From Micromonospora olivasterospora (GTDB lineage: Bacteria > Actinomycetota > Actinomycetes > Mycobacteriales > Micromonosporaceae), in contig NZ_VLKE01000001.1 in assembly GCF_007830265.1 (NCBI RefSeq), positions 2,232,001 to 2,296,000 on the forward strand: DNA of 64,000 nucleotides, written 5' to 3'. The notes under the pieces were generated by a model. The model was not told the DNA's origin and ran no database searches. It saw only the letters and a list, made by a program, of their open reading frames with translations. The position numbers were made by a program, and so were the translations under genes. Below are positions 9,345-17,599 of the stretch, piece by piece (position 1 is the stretch's first letter; every line of letters begins with the position of its first letter).

Positions 9345-9682
9345 GCGCTCCTCCAGTAACACAACCGGGATGGTTGTGAAGAGCGCGGAGCGTGCAGCCG
9401 CCACCAGACCACCGTCAGGAAGGGCGCGGAGCGCGAAGCCGCCAAGCCGGTCCGCTCATTCACCAGGTGCAGATTAACACCTTAGCATCGTGGCGCACCA
9501 ACGCCACGGGAATTTCATCGGGACAATTAGGGTGATGCTGTAACTAAGCGTATGACATGCCCTCTGAGCCGGGAAGACAGCATTCCCCGACACAGCCGGG
9601 GACGATACCGCAACCCGTTGTTGTCGAATTGTTGTCCGGAACCGCCGAACGGACGGATCCGCAGCACGCTATTTGGCAACAG
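9345..9682. promoter_or_regulatory. Upstream region of the flavoenzyme operon, with inverted repeat
   Basis: A 338-bp gap between the antiporter stop and the first flavoenzyme gene, both on the minus strand. It is clearly less GC-rich near 9475-9560. A perfect 6-bp inverted repeat with a 6-nt spacer, GTGGCG-CACCAA-CGCCAC, lies at 9490-9507. It could be an operator of the flavoenzyme operon or a weak terminator for the antiporter gene. No gene is seen here. Confidence 0.45.
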
Positions 9683-11005
9683 CTATTCGACGGTCCTCTC
9701 CGTCACTTTCGGCCCATGGACATCACCTGAACGGCCGACCCGTCGGCGGGCGACCAGTTCGGGCGCCTTCGGCGCCGGGTCGCGCCGTGCCAGCAGGGTC
9801 AGCAACGGCCCGGTCGCCGCGGTCGTCAGCAGCGCCATGAGGACGAACACCGTGTACAGCCGGCCGTTGACGAACCCGGCCTGCAGCCCGACGTTGAGCA
9901 CCACCAACTCGGTGAGCCCACGCGTGTTGAGCATGACCCCGATGTTCGTCGACTCGCGCCACGACAACCCCGACACCCGGGCGGCCAGCGACCCGCCGCC
10001 CAGCTTGCCGGCCGTGGCCGCGACGCAGATCACCACGAGCAGCCCCAGGTCCGCGGCGTGTAGCGCACCCAGGTCGGTCGACAGGCCCGACACCACGAAG
10101 AAGACCGGCAGCAGCACGCTGCCCGCCTTTTCCACGGCGGTCAGCAGCGCCGGATCCGGGTGCCCCGTCTCGCCTCGCGGCATGATCAGCCCGGCGATGA
10201 ATGCACCGAGGATGACGTGCAGGCCCATGGCCCCGGTCGCCCAGGCCGAGGCCATCGCGAACGTCGCGGCAACCGGCAGCAGCGAGGCAGCCGACCGGCC
10301 CGACGCGAGGGCCTGACGGCGCAGCCAACCCAGCGCCGGCCGGGCCACCACGACCATCACCAGCAGGTACGCCAACAGCAGGAGCAGGGTCACCGACCAC
10401 GGGCGCTGGCCACCGACCTTGCCGTGCAGCATCGCGGCGGTCAGCGCCAGCCAACCCAGCGCATCGATGACCCCGGCCGAGGTCAGGGCAACGACCCCGG
10501 TCATCGCGCCGGCCAGCCCGCGCTCGTTGATGATGCCGGCCAGCACCGGCACCGCCGTGATCGACAGTGCGACGGCCACGTAGAGCACGAATGCCCCGTG
10601 CGGCACCTCTGGCGTGCCGGTCGCGGCGTACCAGTCGGCGAAGGCGACCGTGGAGCCGGCGCCGAGCAGCATCGGCACCACGAACGCGGCCGCGGCGACC
10701 AGCGGGACGGCCTGCACCCGTTGACGCAGCAGCCCCCGGTTGAGCTCGTAACCGACGTAGAACAGGAACAGCACCAGCGCCAACTGGGCGACCACCGTGA
10801 GGTAGGGCCGGATCGCCATCGGGAACAGCGCCTTGCCGAGGTCCCCCGGCAGCTGACCCAGGACGCTGGGGCCGAGGGCGATGCCGGCAAACATCTGACC
10901 GATGACGGCCGGTTGGCCGAGCCGTCGGGCGACGAGCCCGAGCAGGTAACTGAGGGCGGTGATCACGGCGACCGCGAGCACCACCTGAACGACGGTTGCC
11001 TCCAT
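9683..11005 (-). CDS. CPA2-family monovalent cation:proton antiporter
   Basis: A 440-residue membrane protein with about 12-13 hydrophobic segments, typical of the Na+/H+ exchanger domain. Family landmarks are the N-terminal GLVARRLGQPAVIGQMFAGI, LGPSVLG, a central segment ending ALTSAGVIDALGW, GAFIAGLIMP, and the late GVMLNTRGLTELVVLNVG. There is no cytoplasmic TrkA-N or TrkA-C domain, so it is shorter than KefB/KefC. The ATG at 11005 has only a weak G-rich site upstream. It probably exchanges K+ or Na+ for H+ across the cytoplasmic membrane. It is transcribed alone; the following flavoenzyme operon starts 338 bp later. Confidence 0.9.
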   Translation of the reverse strand: MEATVVQVVLAVAVITALSYLLGLVARRLGQPAVIGQMFAGIALGPSVLGQLPGDLGKALFPMAIRPYLTVVAQLALVLFLFYVGYELNRGLLRQRVQAVPLVAAAAFVVPMLLGAGSTVAFADWYAATGTPEVPHGAFVLYVAVALSITAVPVLAGIINERGLAGAMTGVVALTSAGVIDALGWLALTAAMLHGKVGGQRPWSVTLLLLLAYLLVMVVVARPALGWLRRQALASGRSAASLLPVAATFAMASAWATGAMGLHVILGAFIAGLIMPRGETGHPDPALLTAVEKAGSVLLPVFFVVSGLSTDLGALHAADLGLLVVICVAATAGKLGGGSLAARVSGLSWRESTNIGVMLNTRGLTELVVLNVGLQAGFVNGRLYTVFVLMALLTTAATGPLLTLLARRDPAPKAPELVARRRVGRSGDVHGPKVTERTVE

Positions 11006-11466
11006 TTCAGCAGCCCCGCAACGCTTTTCGCCGCATCACCACTGTCCCTTGCGTAGTAGGTAGTCCGACTTTGATTCTTCGAAACACCATGGGTTACTCC
11101 AAAGTGCCGAGGTCACGGCCCGCCCGGACCGTGACGGGCGTACAAGCCCGTGCACTCTACATCGGCGCGCCATCGTCCTTTGTCTAAATATTTCGGTGTT
11201 TGCCCGACTCTTGTTTGCCGTTACGAAGGCGCTCCGCCAGCACATTTTCACCTCGCACACGGCACGTGGCGTCCATCCGGGCGATCCGCGGCGACCTCAG
11301 AAGCCGGCGGCATTCCCGCCGAAACGAGGTAGCAGCCTGCCACACGGGGCGTGGGACACCGCCCGTACGCCCAGACAGGCGAGCCCCGGTAGCCCGACGG
11401 TGACGGACGTCGGCGGACAACGCCGGCGGGGATCCACAGGAGAGCCGCCATCGGCGCTCCGGCTCA
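11006..11466. promoter_or_regulatory. Intergenic region upstream of the antiporter
   Basis: 461 bp with no supported gene and with AT-richer stretches near 11040-11100 and 11170-11230. Two hairpins sit side by side: GTCACGG (11112-11118) pairs with CCGTGAC (11129-11135), and a CGGGC/GCCCG stem with a 6-nt loop follows at about 11135-11150. They lie in the antiporter leader or promoter. No match to a known riboswitch was recognised. The right edge is the IS630 insertion. Confidence 0.35.
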
Positions 11467-12424
11467 TAGCGTGCTGAGTCGTTAGTTCGTTGGTAGATTG
11501 TGGGTATGGGTGATGGCCGTGGTCCGAAGCTGGCGCCGCTGGAGTTGACCGCCGAGGAGCGGGAGGCGTTGCGGGGGCTGGCGCGGCGGCCGAAGACGGC
11601 GCAGGCGTTGGCGATGCGGGCGCGGATCGTGCTGGCGTGCGCGGAGGGCCTGTCCAACAGCGAGGTGTCTCGCCGGCTTGGGGTGTCGCTGCCGACGGTC
11701 GGCAAGTGGCGTAAGCGGTTCGTGGCCGATCGGGTGGACGGGCTGCGCGACGAGCGGCGTCCGGGTGCGCCACGGAAGATCGGCGACGCCCAGGTCGAGG
11801 CGGTGATCACGAAGACGCTCGAAGAGCCGCCACCCAATCAGGACGGTCACTGGTCGACCCGGTCGATGGCCGCGGCGGTGGGGCTGAACCAGACCGCGGT
11901 GTCGCGGATCTGGCGGGCGTTCGGCCTCAAACCGCACCAGGTTCAGAGTTGGAAGCTGTCGACCGACCCGCTGTTCATCGACAAGGTCCGCGACATCGTC
12001 GGGTTGTACCTGAACCCGCCCGAGGCCGCCATGGTCCTCGCCGTGGACGAGAAGTCGCAGATCCAGGCCCTCGACCGGACCGCGCCGATGCTGCCGATGA
12101 TGCCCGGTGTCCCGGGCCGGGTGACCCACGACTACGTCCGCCACGGCACCACCAGCCTGTTCGCCGCCCTCGACGTGGCCACCGGCAGGGTGATCGGTCA
12201 GACCCAGCGCAAACACCGCCACCAGAGGTTCCTGCGTTTCCTGCGCACCATCGACCGGGCAACCCCGCCCGAGCTGGAGTTGTCGCCGCGCTGGAAGCCG
12301 ACGTCACCGCCTGGATCGAGGCGTGGAACGCCGACCCGAAACCGTTCGTGTGGACCAAGACGGCAGACGACATCCTCGAAACGATCGCAGCATACTGCCA
12401 ACGAATTGACGACTCAGCACACTA
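11467..12424 (+). mobile_element. IS630-family element, internally deleted
   Basis: Terminal inverted repeats start GCGTGCTGAGTCGTTAGTTC on the left (from 11469) and GTGTGCTGAGTCGTCAATTC on the right (ending at 12422, read inward). Each is flanked by TA (11467-11468 and 12423-12424), the expected IS630/Tc1 target duplication. The whole element is about 958 bp, shorter than an intact member, in line with the deletion in its transposase. The right TA supplies the first two bases of the transposase stop codon. Confidence 0.85.
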
Positions 12425-12425
12425 G
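11506..12425 (+). pseudogene. IS630-family transposase, deleted and out of frame
   Basis: The N-terminal half is normal: a helix-turn-helix (SNSEVSRRLGVSLPTVGKWR) and winged domain, then the first catalytic aspartate in LAVDEKSQIQALDRT. After PPELEL at about 12283 the frame breaks. The second catalytic block (DNY.THK) and the acidic third residue region are missing. The C-terminal segment (ADVTAWIEAWNADPKPFVWT) resumes in another frame at about 12300 and runs to a TAG at 12423. A deletion of roughly 150-200 bp explains this. The element cannot make active transposase but its ends could still be mobilised in trans. Confidence 0.85.
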
Positions 12426-12618
12426 CACCGCGCGGCCTACAGGCGCCGGAGCCCGATAGTGGCACCGCCGCCCGGGCGATCAGCTTGGGCGCTGGTCCCC
12501 GGGGGCTTCCGTCGGTCGCCGCCCGGCCGGCGGCGGGCCCCGTGCCTCACCCCGCATGCCCTCCGACCCCACCCGCCAGCGTCCCGGACACGGGCACGGC
12601 TCAACTACCCTCGCCGCC

Positions 12619-14211
12619 GTGAACACAGCGGAGATCGAAGCACCCATCGTCGGCGTCACCGTCTACCCGGACCGGGCCCGGATCACCCGTCGGGGCAGCA
12701 CCCGGTTGACCGCCGGTGAGCACCGGGTACGTGTCGCACCGCTCCCACTGGGCCTGCGCCGAGACTCGATCCGGGTCGGTGGCCGAGGTGCGGCAACCGT
12801 GCTCGGCGTGGACGTGACGACCTGGCGGCAGGCCCGCAGCACCGACGGGCAGATCAGCGGCCTGGAGCAGCGGCGCCGCGAACTGGCCGACGAACTGGCC
12901 GAGGTCGACGACGCGGACGCGATCGAGGAGCAGCGGGGGCAGTTCCTCGCCCGGCTGGCCGAACGGGCCGGTGGCACGTACGCGCGCGCCCTGGCCTCCG
13001 GCGACGCGGCCCCGACCGACGTGGCCGCCTTCACCGACTCGGTGGCCGGTCAACTCGCCGACTCCCGCGGCCGGCGGCGCGGCCTGGCCCGGCGGCGCAC
13101 CGACCTGGCCGAGGAACTGGCGGTCGTCGAGCGCCACCTCGCCGCCGCGAACGGTAAGCGGGAGCCGGACCGGCTGGCCGCCGAGGTGACCGTCTCGGTG
13201 GACGCCGACGACGCCGAACTGGACCTGGAACTGACCTACCTGGTGGACGGGGCACGCTGGCAGCCCACCTACGACCTGCGGCTGGTCGACGACACCATGA
13301 CCGTCACCTGGTTCGGGCTGGTCAGCCAGGACACCGGGGAGGACTGGCCGGAGTGCGAACTCCAGCTCTCGACCGCCCGGCCGGCGGCGGCGACCGCCGT
13401 ACCCGAACTGTCGCCCTGGTATCTCGACCGGCTCCGGCCGGCGCCGCCGGTGCCGGTCCCGGCGGCGGCCTCGTTCGCCGGGATGCCGCCGCCCCCGGCG
13501 CCCGGCGCGGCGCCGGCCGCCGCCGGTGGCGCGGCCCGGTCCGGCCCGCCACGCCCGAGAATGCGGGAGAACGTCGCCGAGGTCGAGCAGGGAATCACCG
13601 CGGCCACCTACCGCCCGGCCCGCCCGGTGGCGGTACCGGCCGACGGCAGCGCGCACCGGGCCACCATCGCCGTGCTGGAACTGCCGGCCCGGCTGGACCA
13701 CGTGACCGTGCCGGTCCGCACCGCCGAGGCGCACCTGCGCGCCACCGTCCGTAACACGTCGGCGCACACGCTGCTCCCGGGCCCGGCGGCGGTGTTCCAC
13801 GGCGCCGACTTCGTCGCGGCCACCCGGCTGCCGATCTGGGCACCGGGCGAGGAGACCGAGCTGGCGCTCGGGGTGGACGACCGGCTGCGGGTGGAACGGA
13901 AGCTGAGCCGGCGCTCCGAAACCAAGGCCACGCTCGGCTCGACCCGGCGGCGAGAGGTGGAGTACAGGATCAGCGTCGCCAACCACACCCCGCGACCGGC
14001 GACGGTCGAGGTACGCGACCAACTGCCGGTGTCCCGCGACGACGGGGTGCTCGTGCGGGAGACCACCCTCGTGCCACCGCCGGCCGAACGTACCGAGTTG
14101 GGGGAGCTGACCTGGCGGCTGCGGCTCGGGCCGGGGGAGAGCGGCGAGATCGCCATGGGATTCCGGGTGGAACTCGCCAAGGGGGTCGAGTTGACCGGCT
14201 GGCGGGAGTAG
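12619..14211 (+). CDS. DUF4139 / MuiA-family protein
   Basis: A 530-residue protein with the two-part structure of the mucoidy-inhibitor-A family. The N-terminal DUF4140 part (about residues 8-110) opens with GVTVYPDRARITRRG. A charged coiled-coil region (about 80-190) follows, then the DUF4139 beta-rich part from LTYLVDGARWQPTYDLR to FRVELAKGVELTGW. A Pro/Ala-rich linker interrupts the C-terminal domain near 290-325. The GTG at 12619 was chosen because the family N-terminus begins there; an ATG 63 bases upstream adds unrelated residues. It has no signal peptide. The biochemical role of the family is unclear, and the gene stands alone. Confidence 0.8.
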   Translation: MNTAEIEAPIVGVTVYPDRARITRRGSTRLTAGEHRVRVAPLPLGLRRDSIRVGGRGAATVLGVDVTTWRQARSTDGQISGLEQRRRELADELAEVDDADAIEEQRGQFLARLAERAGGTYARALASGDAAPTDVAAFTDSVAGQLADSRGRRRGLARRRTDLAEELAVVERHLAAANGKREPDRLAAEVTVSVDADDAELDLELTYLVDGARWQPTYDLRLVDDTMTVTWFGLVSQDTGEDWPECELQLSTARPAAATAVPELSPWYLDRLRPAPPVPVPAAASFAGMPPPPAPGAAPAAAGGAARSGPPRPRMRENVAEVEQGITAATYRPARPVAVPADGSAHRATIAVLELPARLDHVTVPVRTAEAHLRATVRNTSAHTLLPGPAAVFHGADFVAATRLPIWAPGEETELALGVDDRLRVERKLSRRSETKATLGSTRRREVEYRISVANHTPRPATVEVRDQLPVSRDDGVLVRETTLVPPPAERTELGELTWRLRLGPGESGEIAMGFRVELAKGVELTGWRE

Positions 14212-14266
14212 GTGTAGGGAAAGCGCCAGGTCAACGGCGACGACCGGAGTTCGGCGGGGCGCGGGG

Positions 14267-15103
14267 TCAGCACCCCGCCGAGATGAGCGCGCCCGACTCC
14301 ATCGCGACCCAGATCCTGCCGTCCGGCCCGACCGTCAGGCCGTGCGGTTCCGCGCCCGCGAGCGGGTACTCCTCGATCGTGCCGCCGGTGGTGATGCGCC
14401 CCAGCTTTCCGGTGCCCCACTCCGTGAACCAGAGGGCGCCGTCGGGGCCGGCCACGATGCCGTGCGGTCGCGCCGCCCGGTCCGGCAACGGGTATTCGGT
14501 GACGGCCCCGGCACCGTCGATGCGGCCGACCTGGCCGGCGCCGATCTCCACGAACCACATCGCCCGGTCCGGGCCGGCGCAGATGCCCACCGGTGCCGCG
14601 GCTCTGGTGGGCAGCGGATGGATCGTGACCTCGCCCTCCGCCGTGACGCGGCCGATCGCGTTGCCCTGGTTGAGGGTGAACCAGAGCGCCTCGTCGGGCC
14701 CCGACGCGATCGCCGACGGCATCGCGTTCCTCGTGGGGAGGTCGACGAAGCGCATCTCGCCGGCCGGATCGATCCGGCCGATCCGGTCACCCTCGAGCTG
14801 GGTGAACCACATCGCCCCGTCCGGACCGGCGGCAATGCCGTACGGTGCGGCGACGTCGAACGAGCGGACCCTCCCGTCCGCGGTGATCCGCCCGACCCGG
14901 CCGCCGGCGTACTCGGTGAACCACATCGCCCCGTCGTGCCCTGCGGTGATCATCGTGGGCTGGCCGTCAGCCGGATCCAGCGGGAAGACCGTGGGCTCAC
15001 CGCCCGGTACGACCCGCCCGATCTGCCCCTGCCGTACCAGGGTGAACCACAGGGCGCCGTCGGGCCCGGTGGTGACGCCGTACGGCGAACCGTTGATCAA
15101 CAT
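14267..15103 (-). CDS. Virginiamycin B (streptogramin B) lyase-like beta-propeller
   Basis: A 278-residue protein of seven similar blades, each with a GPDGALWFT-like strand and a GRI turn, as in Vgb lyases that open type B streptogramins by breaking an ester bond. SPYG at residues 6-9, and PHG at 213-215 and 253-255 (ARPHGIVAGPDG, AEPHGLTVGPDG), lie where the family has its active-site tyrosine and histidines. The ATG at 15103 follows a G-rich site. It is slightly shorter than the usual 290-300 residues. It is divergent from a TetR gene, which may regulate it. Many actinobacterial relatives are untested, so resistance is an inference. Confidence 0.75.
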   Translation of the reverse strand: MLINGSPYGVTTGPDGALWFTLVRQGQIGRVVPGGEPTVFPLDPADGQPTMITAGHDGAMWFTEYAGGRVGRITADGRVRSFDVAAPYGIAAGPDGAMWFTQLEGDRIGRIDPAGEMRFVDLPTRNAMPSAIASGPDEALWFTLNQGNAIGRVTAEGEVTIHPLPTRAAAPVGICAGPDRAMWFVEIGAGQVGRIDGAGAVTEYPLPDRAARPHGIVAGPDGALWFTEWGTGKLGRITTGGTIEEYPLAGAEPHGLTVGPDGRIWVAMESGALISAGC

Positions 15104-15114
15104 GTCCGACCCCC

Positions 15115-15190
15115 CAGGGCGAGCGACAGGTGTTGGTGGGCTCGTCGAGCAGCAGGATCTCCGGCGAGCTGTGCGGCCAGGGCGGAACGT
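15115..15190 (-). pseudogene. Remnant of an ABC-F-type ATPase
   Basis: Read on the minus strand, this stretch encodes SSPEILLLDEPTNTCRS. That is the Walker B region of an ABC-F or ABC ATPase, where H would normally follow DEPTN. Nothing else of the ATPase remains on either side. It lies directly against the lyase start, with a different frame entering the lyase gene. A resistance ABC-F gene once beside the lyase is one explanation; a fragment carried in by rearrangement is another. Confidence 0.55.
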
Positions 15191-15194
15191 CAAT

Positions 15195-15210
15195 CGCAAC
15201 TCATGTTGCG
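15195..15210. promoter_or_regulatory. Candidate TetR operator
   Basis: A perfect palindrome CGCAAC-TCAT-GTTGCG lies in the divergent promoter region between the lyase-like gene and the TetR gene, 44 bp before the TetR start. A half-site-like CGCAAC recurs at about 15237-15242, next to the ribosome-binding site. Size and position suit a TetR dimer acting on both promoters; binding is inferred. Confidence 0.5.
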
Positions 15211-15253
15211 TTAAGCTAGCGCGACGGGCGGCCTGACGCAACTGGAGGAGACT

Positions 15254-15835
15254 TTGGAGAAGCGCCCGGGGGGACGCAGCGCCCGCGTACGCGACGCCGT
15301 ACGCCAAGCCACCCTCGTCGAACTGGCCGAACACGGCTACCACGGCCTCACCGTGGACAACGTGGCAACCCGGTCCGGTGTTCACAAGACGACCGTCTAC
15401 CGGCGCTGGACGAACGCCGAAGGGCTGATCGCCGACGCACTGGAACTCGCCCGGGACGAACCGTGGCCCGTGCCCGACACCGGTTGCGTCCAGGAGGACC
15501 TGCGGGAGATCGTCCGGCTGGTACTGCGTGGCTTCACCGATCCCGTCGAAGGCCCGATCGCCAGCGCATTCGTGGCAGCCGCCGTACAGAGCAGCGGCGC
15601 GGCTCGCGCACTGCACGATTTCTTCGTCGCGCGCCTCGACCAGGCCTCGGCCGTGGTACGCCGGGCCGTCGAACGCGGCGAGTTACCCGCCCCCACGGAT
15701 GTCGGCGACGTGGTCAGGATGGCCGTAGCGCCCGTCTACTACCGGCTCTTCATCACCCGGGAGCCGGTGACCGAGCGCGACGCCGAACGAGCCGCCGACG
15801 CTGCCGTCGCAGCGGCCCGCGCCGGGGCCGTCTAG
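15254..15835 (+). CDS. TetR-family transcriptional regulator
   Basis: A 193-residue repressor with an N-terminal helix-turn-helix at about 18-62 (LVELAEHGYHGLTVDNVATR, then HKTTVYRRW) and a TetR_C-type ligand domain. It starts with TTG at 15254, supported by GGAGGAG (15244-15250). It is divergent from the lyase-like gene with a palindrome between them, so local autoregulation and control of the lyase are likely. The ligand is unknown. Its 3' end is overlapped on the other strand by a doubtful small frame. Confidence 0.9.
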   Translation: MEKRPGGRSARVRDAVRQATLVELAEHGYHGLTVDNVATRSGVHKTTVYRRWTNAEGLIADALELARDEPWPVPDTGCVQEDLREIVRLVLRGFTDPVEGPIASAFVAAAVQSSGAARALHDFFVARLDQASAVVRRAVERGELPAPTDVGDVVRMAVAPVYYRLFITREPVTERDAERAADAAVAAARAGAV

Positions 15836-16136
15836 TCAGCCACGCGTCAACGAGGGCGTGTATCGAGCGCGGGCATCGACCATCAACCGTCCTGTGGGCG
15901 GCCGGGGCAAGAGGTGACGTCAGGATGCCTCGGCAAGGACGCGAGGGCATCGTGTCTCCCGCCCTCGTCGCACGGTAGATCGACAGGCTGGACCAGCTAC
16001 CGCTGATCTGTCGGCAGTAGACGGCATACGCACTCCCGTCCCCCTCCCGGTCGGCTTCCTTCCAGGCGCTGATACCCAGCATGAGCAGCGGAAAGCTCAG
16101 AACCAACAACACGAACCCGGAGCTTCGGTTGGACAT
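15753..16136 (-). CDS. Possible small single-TM protein
   Basis: A 127-residue frame from the ATG at 16136, preceded by GGGGGG. The first 30 residues are convincing: MSNRSS, then a hydrophobic FVLLVLSFPLLMLGISAW, then a charged segment. After about residue 60 the composition turns Arg/Pro-rich like an out-of-frame read, and the end overlaps the TetR gene on the other strand. The real gene may have been longer and decayed, or the frame may be chance. No family is recognised. Confidence 0.3.
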   Translation of the reverse strand: MSNRSSGFVLLVLSFPLLMLGISAWKEADREGDGSAYAVYCRQISGSWSSLSIYRATRAGDTMPSRPCRGILTSPLAPAAHRTVDGRCPRSIHALVDAWLTRRPRRGPLRRQRRRLVRRRARSPAPG

Positions 16137-16351
16137 CTGCCCCCCAGGGCGACTCGCGACCGCCTTCGATGGTCCCAGGCCGCTGCAACCGCCGGCTGGT
16201 CCTCGACCCACCGCCGGCCTACCCCGTCGACGCTCTCAGCCACTTCCGCCACCCATGCCTGTGTACGCCGGGGCACCGTCCGGCACGCATAACAGCCGCC
16301 GACATGGGCATTCGCCGGTCGGCCTGAGGTGAATGCGAGGAAGGGAAAGGC

Positions 16352-16759
16352 ATGACTGCATCGAATCCGTCGGCGGGCGGTTCCGCGAACCGCCCGATCC
16401 ATCCCATGGGACGAAGCAGGGGCGAAACCGGCGCAGCGGCGAAGACCAGCACGGCAGCCACGTTCGCACTGGTATTCGGTGTTTCGGCACTGATCTGCGT
16501 GCTGACCGCCATCCTGGCCCCAGCCGGACTGGTGCTCGGGATCATCGGCATCGTCCTCGGCATCATCGGACTCCGCATGACCCGTCGCCCCGGCGTCACC
16601 GGTCGCGGCGTCGACATCGGCGGTCTCGTCCTCAGCGTCATAGCGGTCGGGCTCGCCCTCGCTTTCGCCGCCGGCCTCACCACCTTCCTCAACAACGAAG
16701 GCGCGGTGAGCCGCCTCGAACGTCGCGTCCAGGACCTCCGCCACGACCTGCCACGCTGA
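16352..16759 (+). CDS. Small DUF4190-like membrane protein
   Basis: A 135-residue protein with a polar, unstructured N-terminus (about 1-33) and two hydrophobic stretches. The first (about 36-73) contains AGLVLGIIGIVLGIIGLRMT, a Gly/Ile/Leu repeat with a short turn as in DUF4190 proteins. The second is at about 87-110 (GLVLSVIAVGLALAFAAGL). A short charged tail ends the protein. The start is set by GAGGAAGGGAAAGG just before the ATG. It stands alone between decayed sequence and the small minus-strand frame. Function of such proteins is not established. Confidence 0.75.
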   Translation: MTASNPSAGGSANRPIHPMGRSRGETGAAAKTSTAATFALVFGVSALICVLTAILAPAGLVLGIIGIVLGIIGLRMTRRPGVTGRGVDIGGLVLSVIAVGLALAFAAGLTTFLNNEGAVSRLERRVQDLRHDLPR

Positions 16760-16849
16760 CCTCGCCCGCGCCCAAGCCTCCCCCGACGTTGGATGGCGCG
16801 GGGCCCCTCACAGCAGGCGCGAATCAGCGGCACGGCAGCCCGAGCGCCC

Positions 16850-17565
16850 TCATCAAGGATGGCCGATTCGAGACTGATGACCACCCGGCTGCCCGCGGGC
16901 ACTGGTACACCGTCGACCTTGGTGTCCTTCTGACGGCGTTGCGCATCACCCACCGGATGGCGGTGCAGTGCCGCAGGCCCTCCTCGCGTACCCGGTCCAC
17001 GAGAAGGCGGTCGGCCAGGACCGCTTCCCAGCGGGTCCGCTCGGCCAGCAGTCACCCGCAACGTGGGCGGCCATCTCCAGAGCCAACCGGGACGCGCGTG
17101 CCCGGTCCCCGTCGGGGATGCCGATGAGTCGCGCGATGACCGCCGAGGTGAGCGGCAACGCCACCTCGCCGACGAGGTCCGCCGGTCCGCCGTCCGGCAG
17201 CGTGTCGAGCAGATCCTCGACAAGTTCTCTGATCCAGGGCGCCGCGTCGGTCATCGACGCTCGCTGGAACGCCGGACGCAGGACACCGCGCAGGAACGTA
17301 TGCTCGGGCGGATCGCTCTGTGTGATGAGCGACGGCGCCTCGCCGTTGCCACTGTCCAGGATGAAGTTGCCGGCGTTGTCGAGCGCCTCGTTGTCGAGGA
17401 GGGCCTCGCGCCCCGCTGTGGGTCGATACGAGCAGGAGACCGGGAGCAAGCTCCACCACGGGGCACCCTGAGGCTCGATGCGCTGCGAGACCGGCCCGGG
17501 CCTGCGGGTACGAGTCCTCCAAGAGGGGGCAGTAGGCCGCATCCACCGTGTTACCTGGTCCGATC
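16850..17565 (-). pseudogene. Cytochrome P450 remnant
   Basis: Several frames on the minus strand add up to a broken P450. The 5' part reads LEDSYPQARAGLAAHRASGCPVV; a frame change near 17430 leads to LLDNEALDNAGNFILDSGNG, then QSDPPEHTFLRGVLRPAFQR (the helix C region) and GEVALPLTSAVIARLIGIPD. Much later, in another frame, VDGVPVPAGSRVVISLESA appears, the strand before the haem-binding region. The I helix, the ExxR helix and the Cys haem loop are absent. It is separate from the intact P450 at 58566. The IS1380 remnant lies directly at its 5' side. Confidence 0.75.
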
Positions 17566-17599
17566 TCCGGGTCGGGTCCGGATGCGGGGATTCCGAACG

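Noticed and set aside
4141..9359. Very long open frames on the plus strand opposite the flavoenzyme operon
   Set aside because: They mirror real genes in a high-GC genome, have Arg/His/Gly-rich translations without domains, and lack ribosome-binding sites.
14342..15236. Open frames opposite the lyase-like gene with regular repeats
   Set aside because: The regularity comes from the propeller repeats of the real gene on the other strand.
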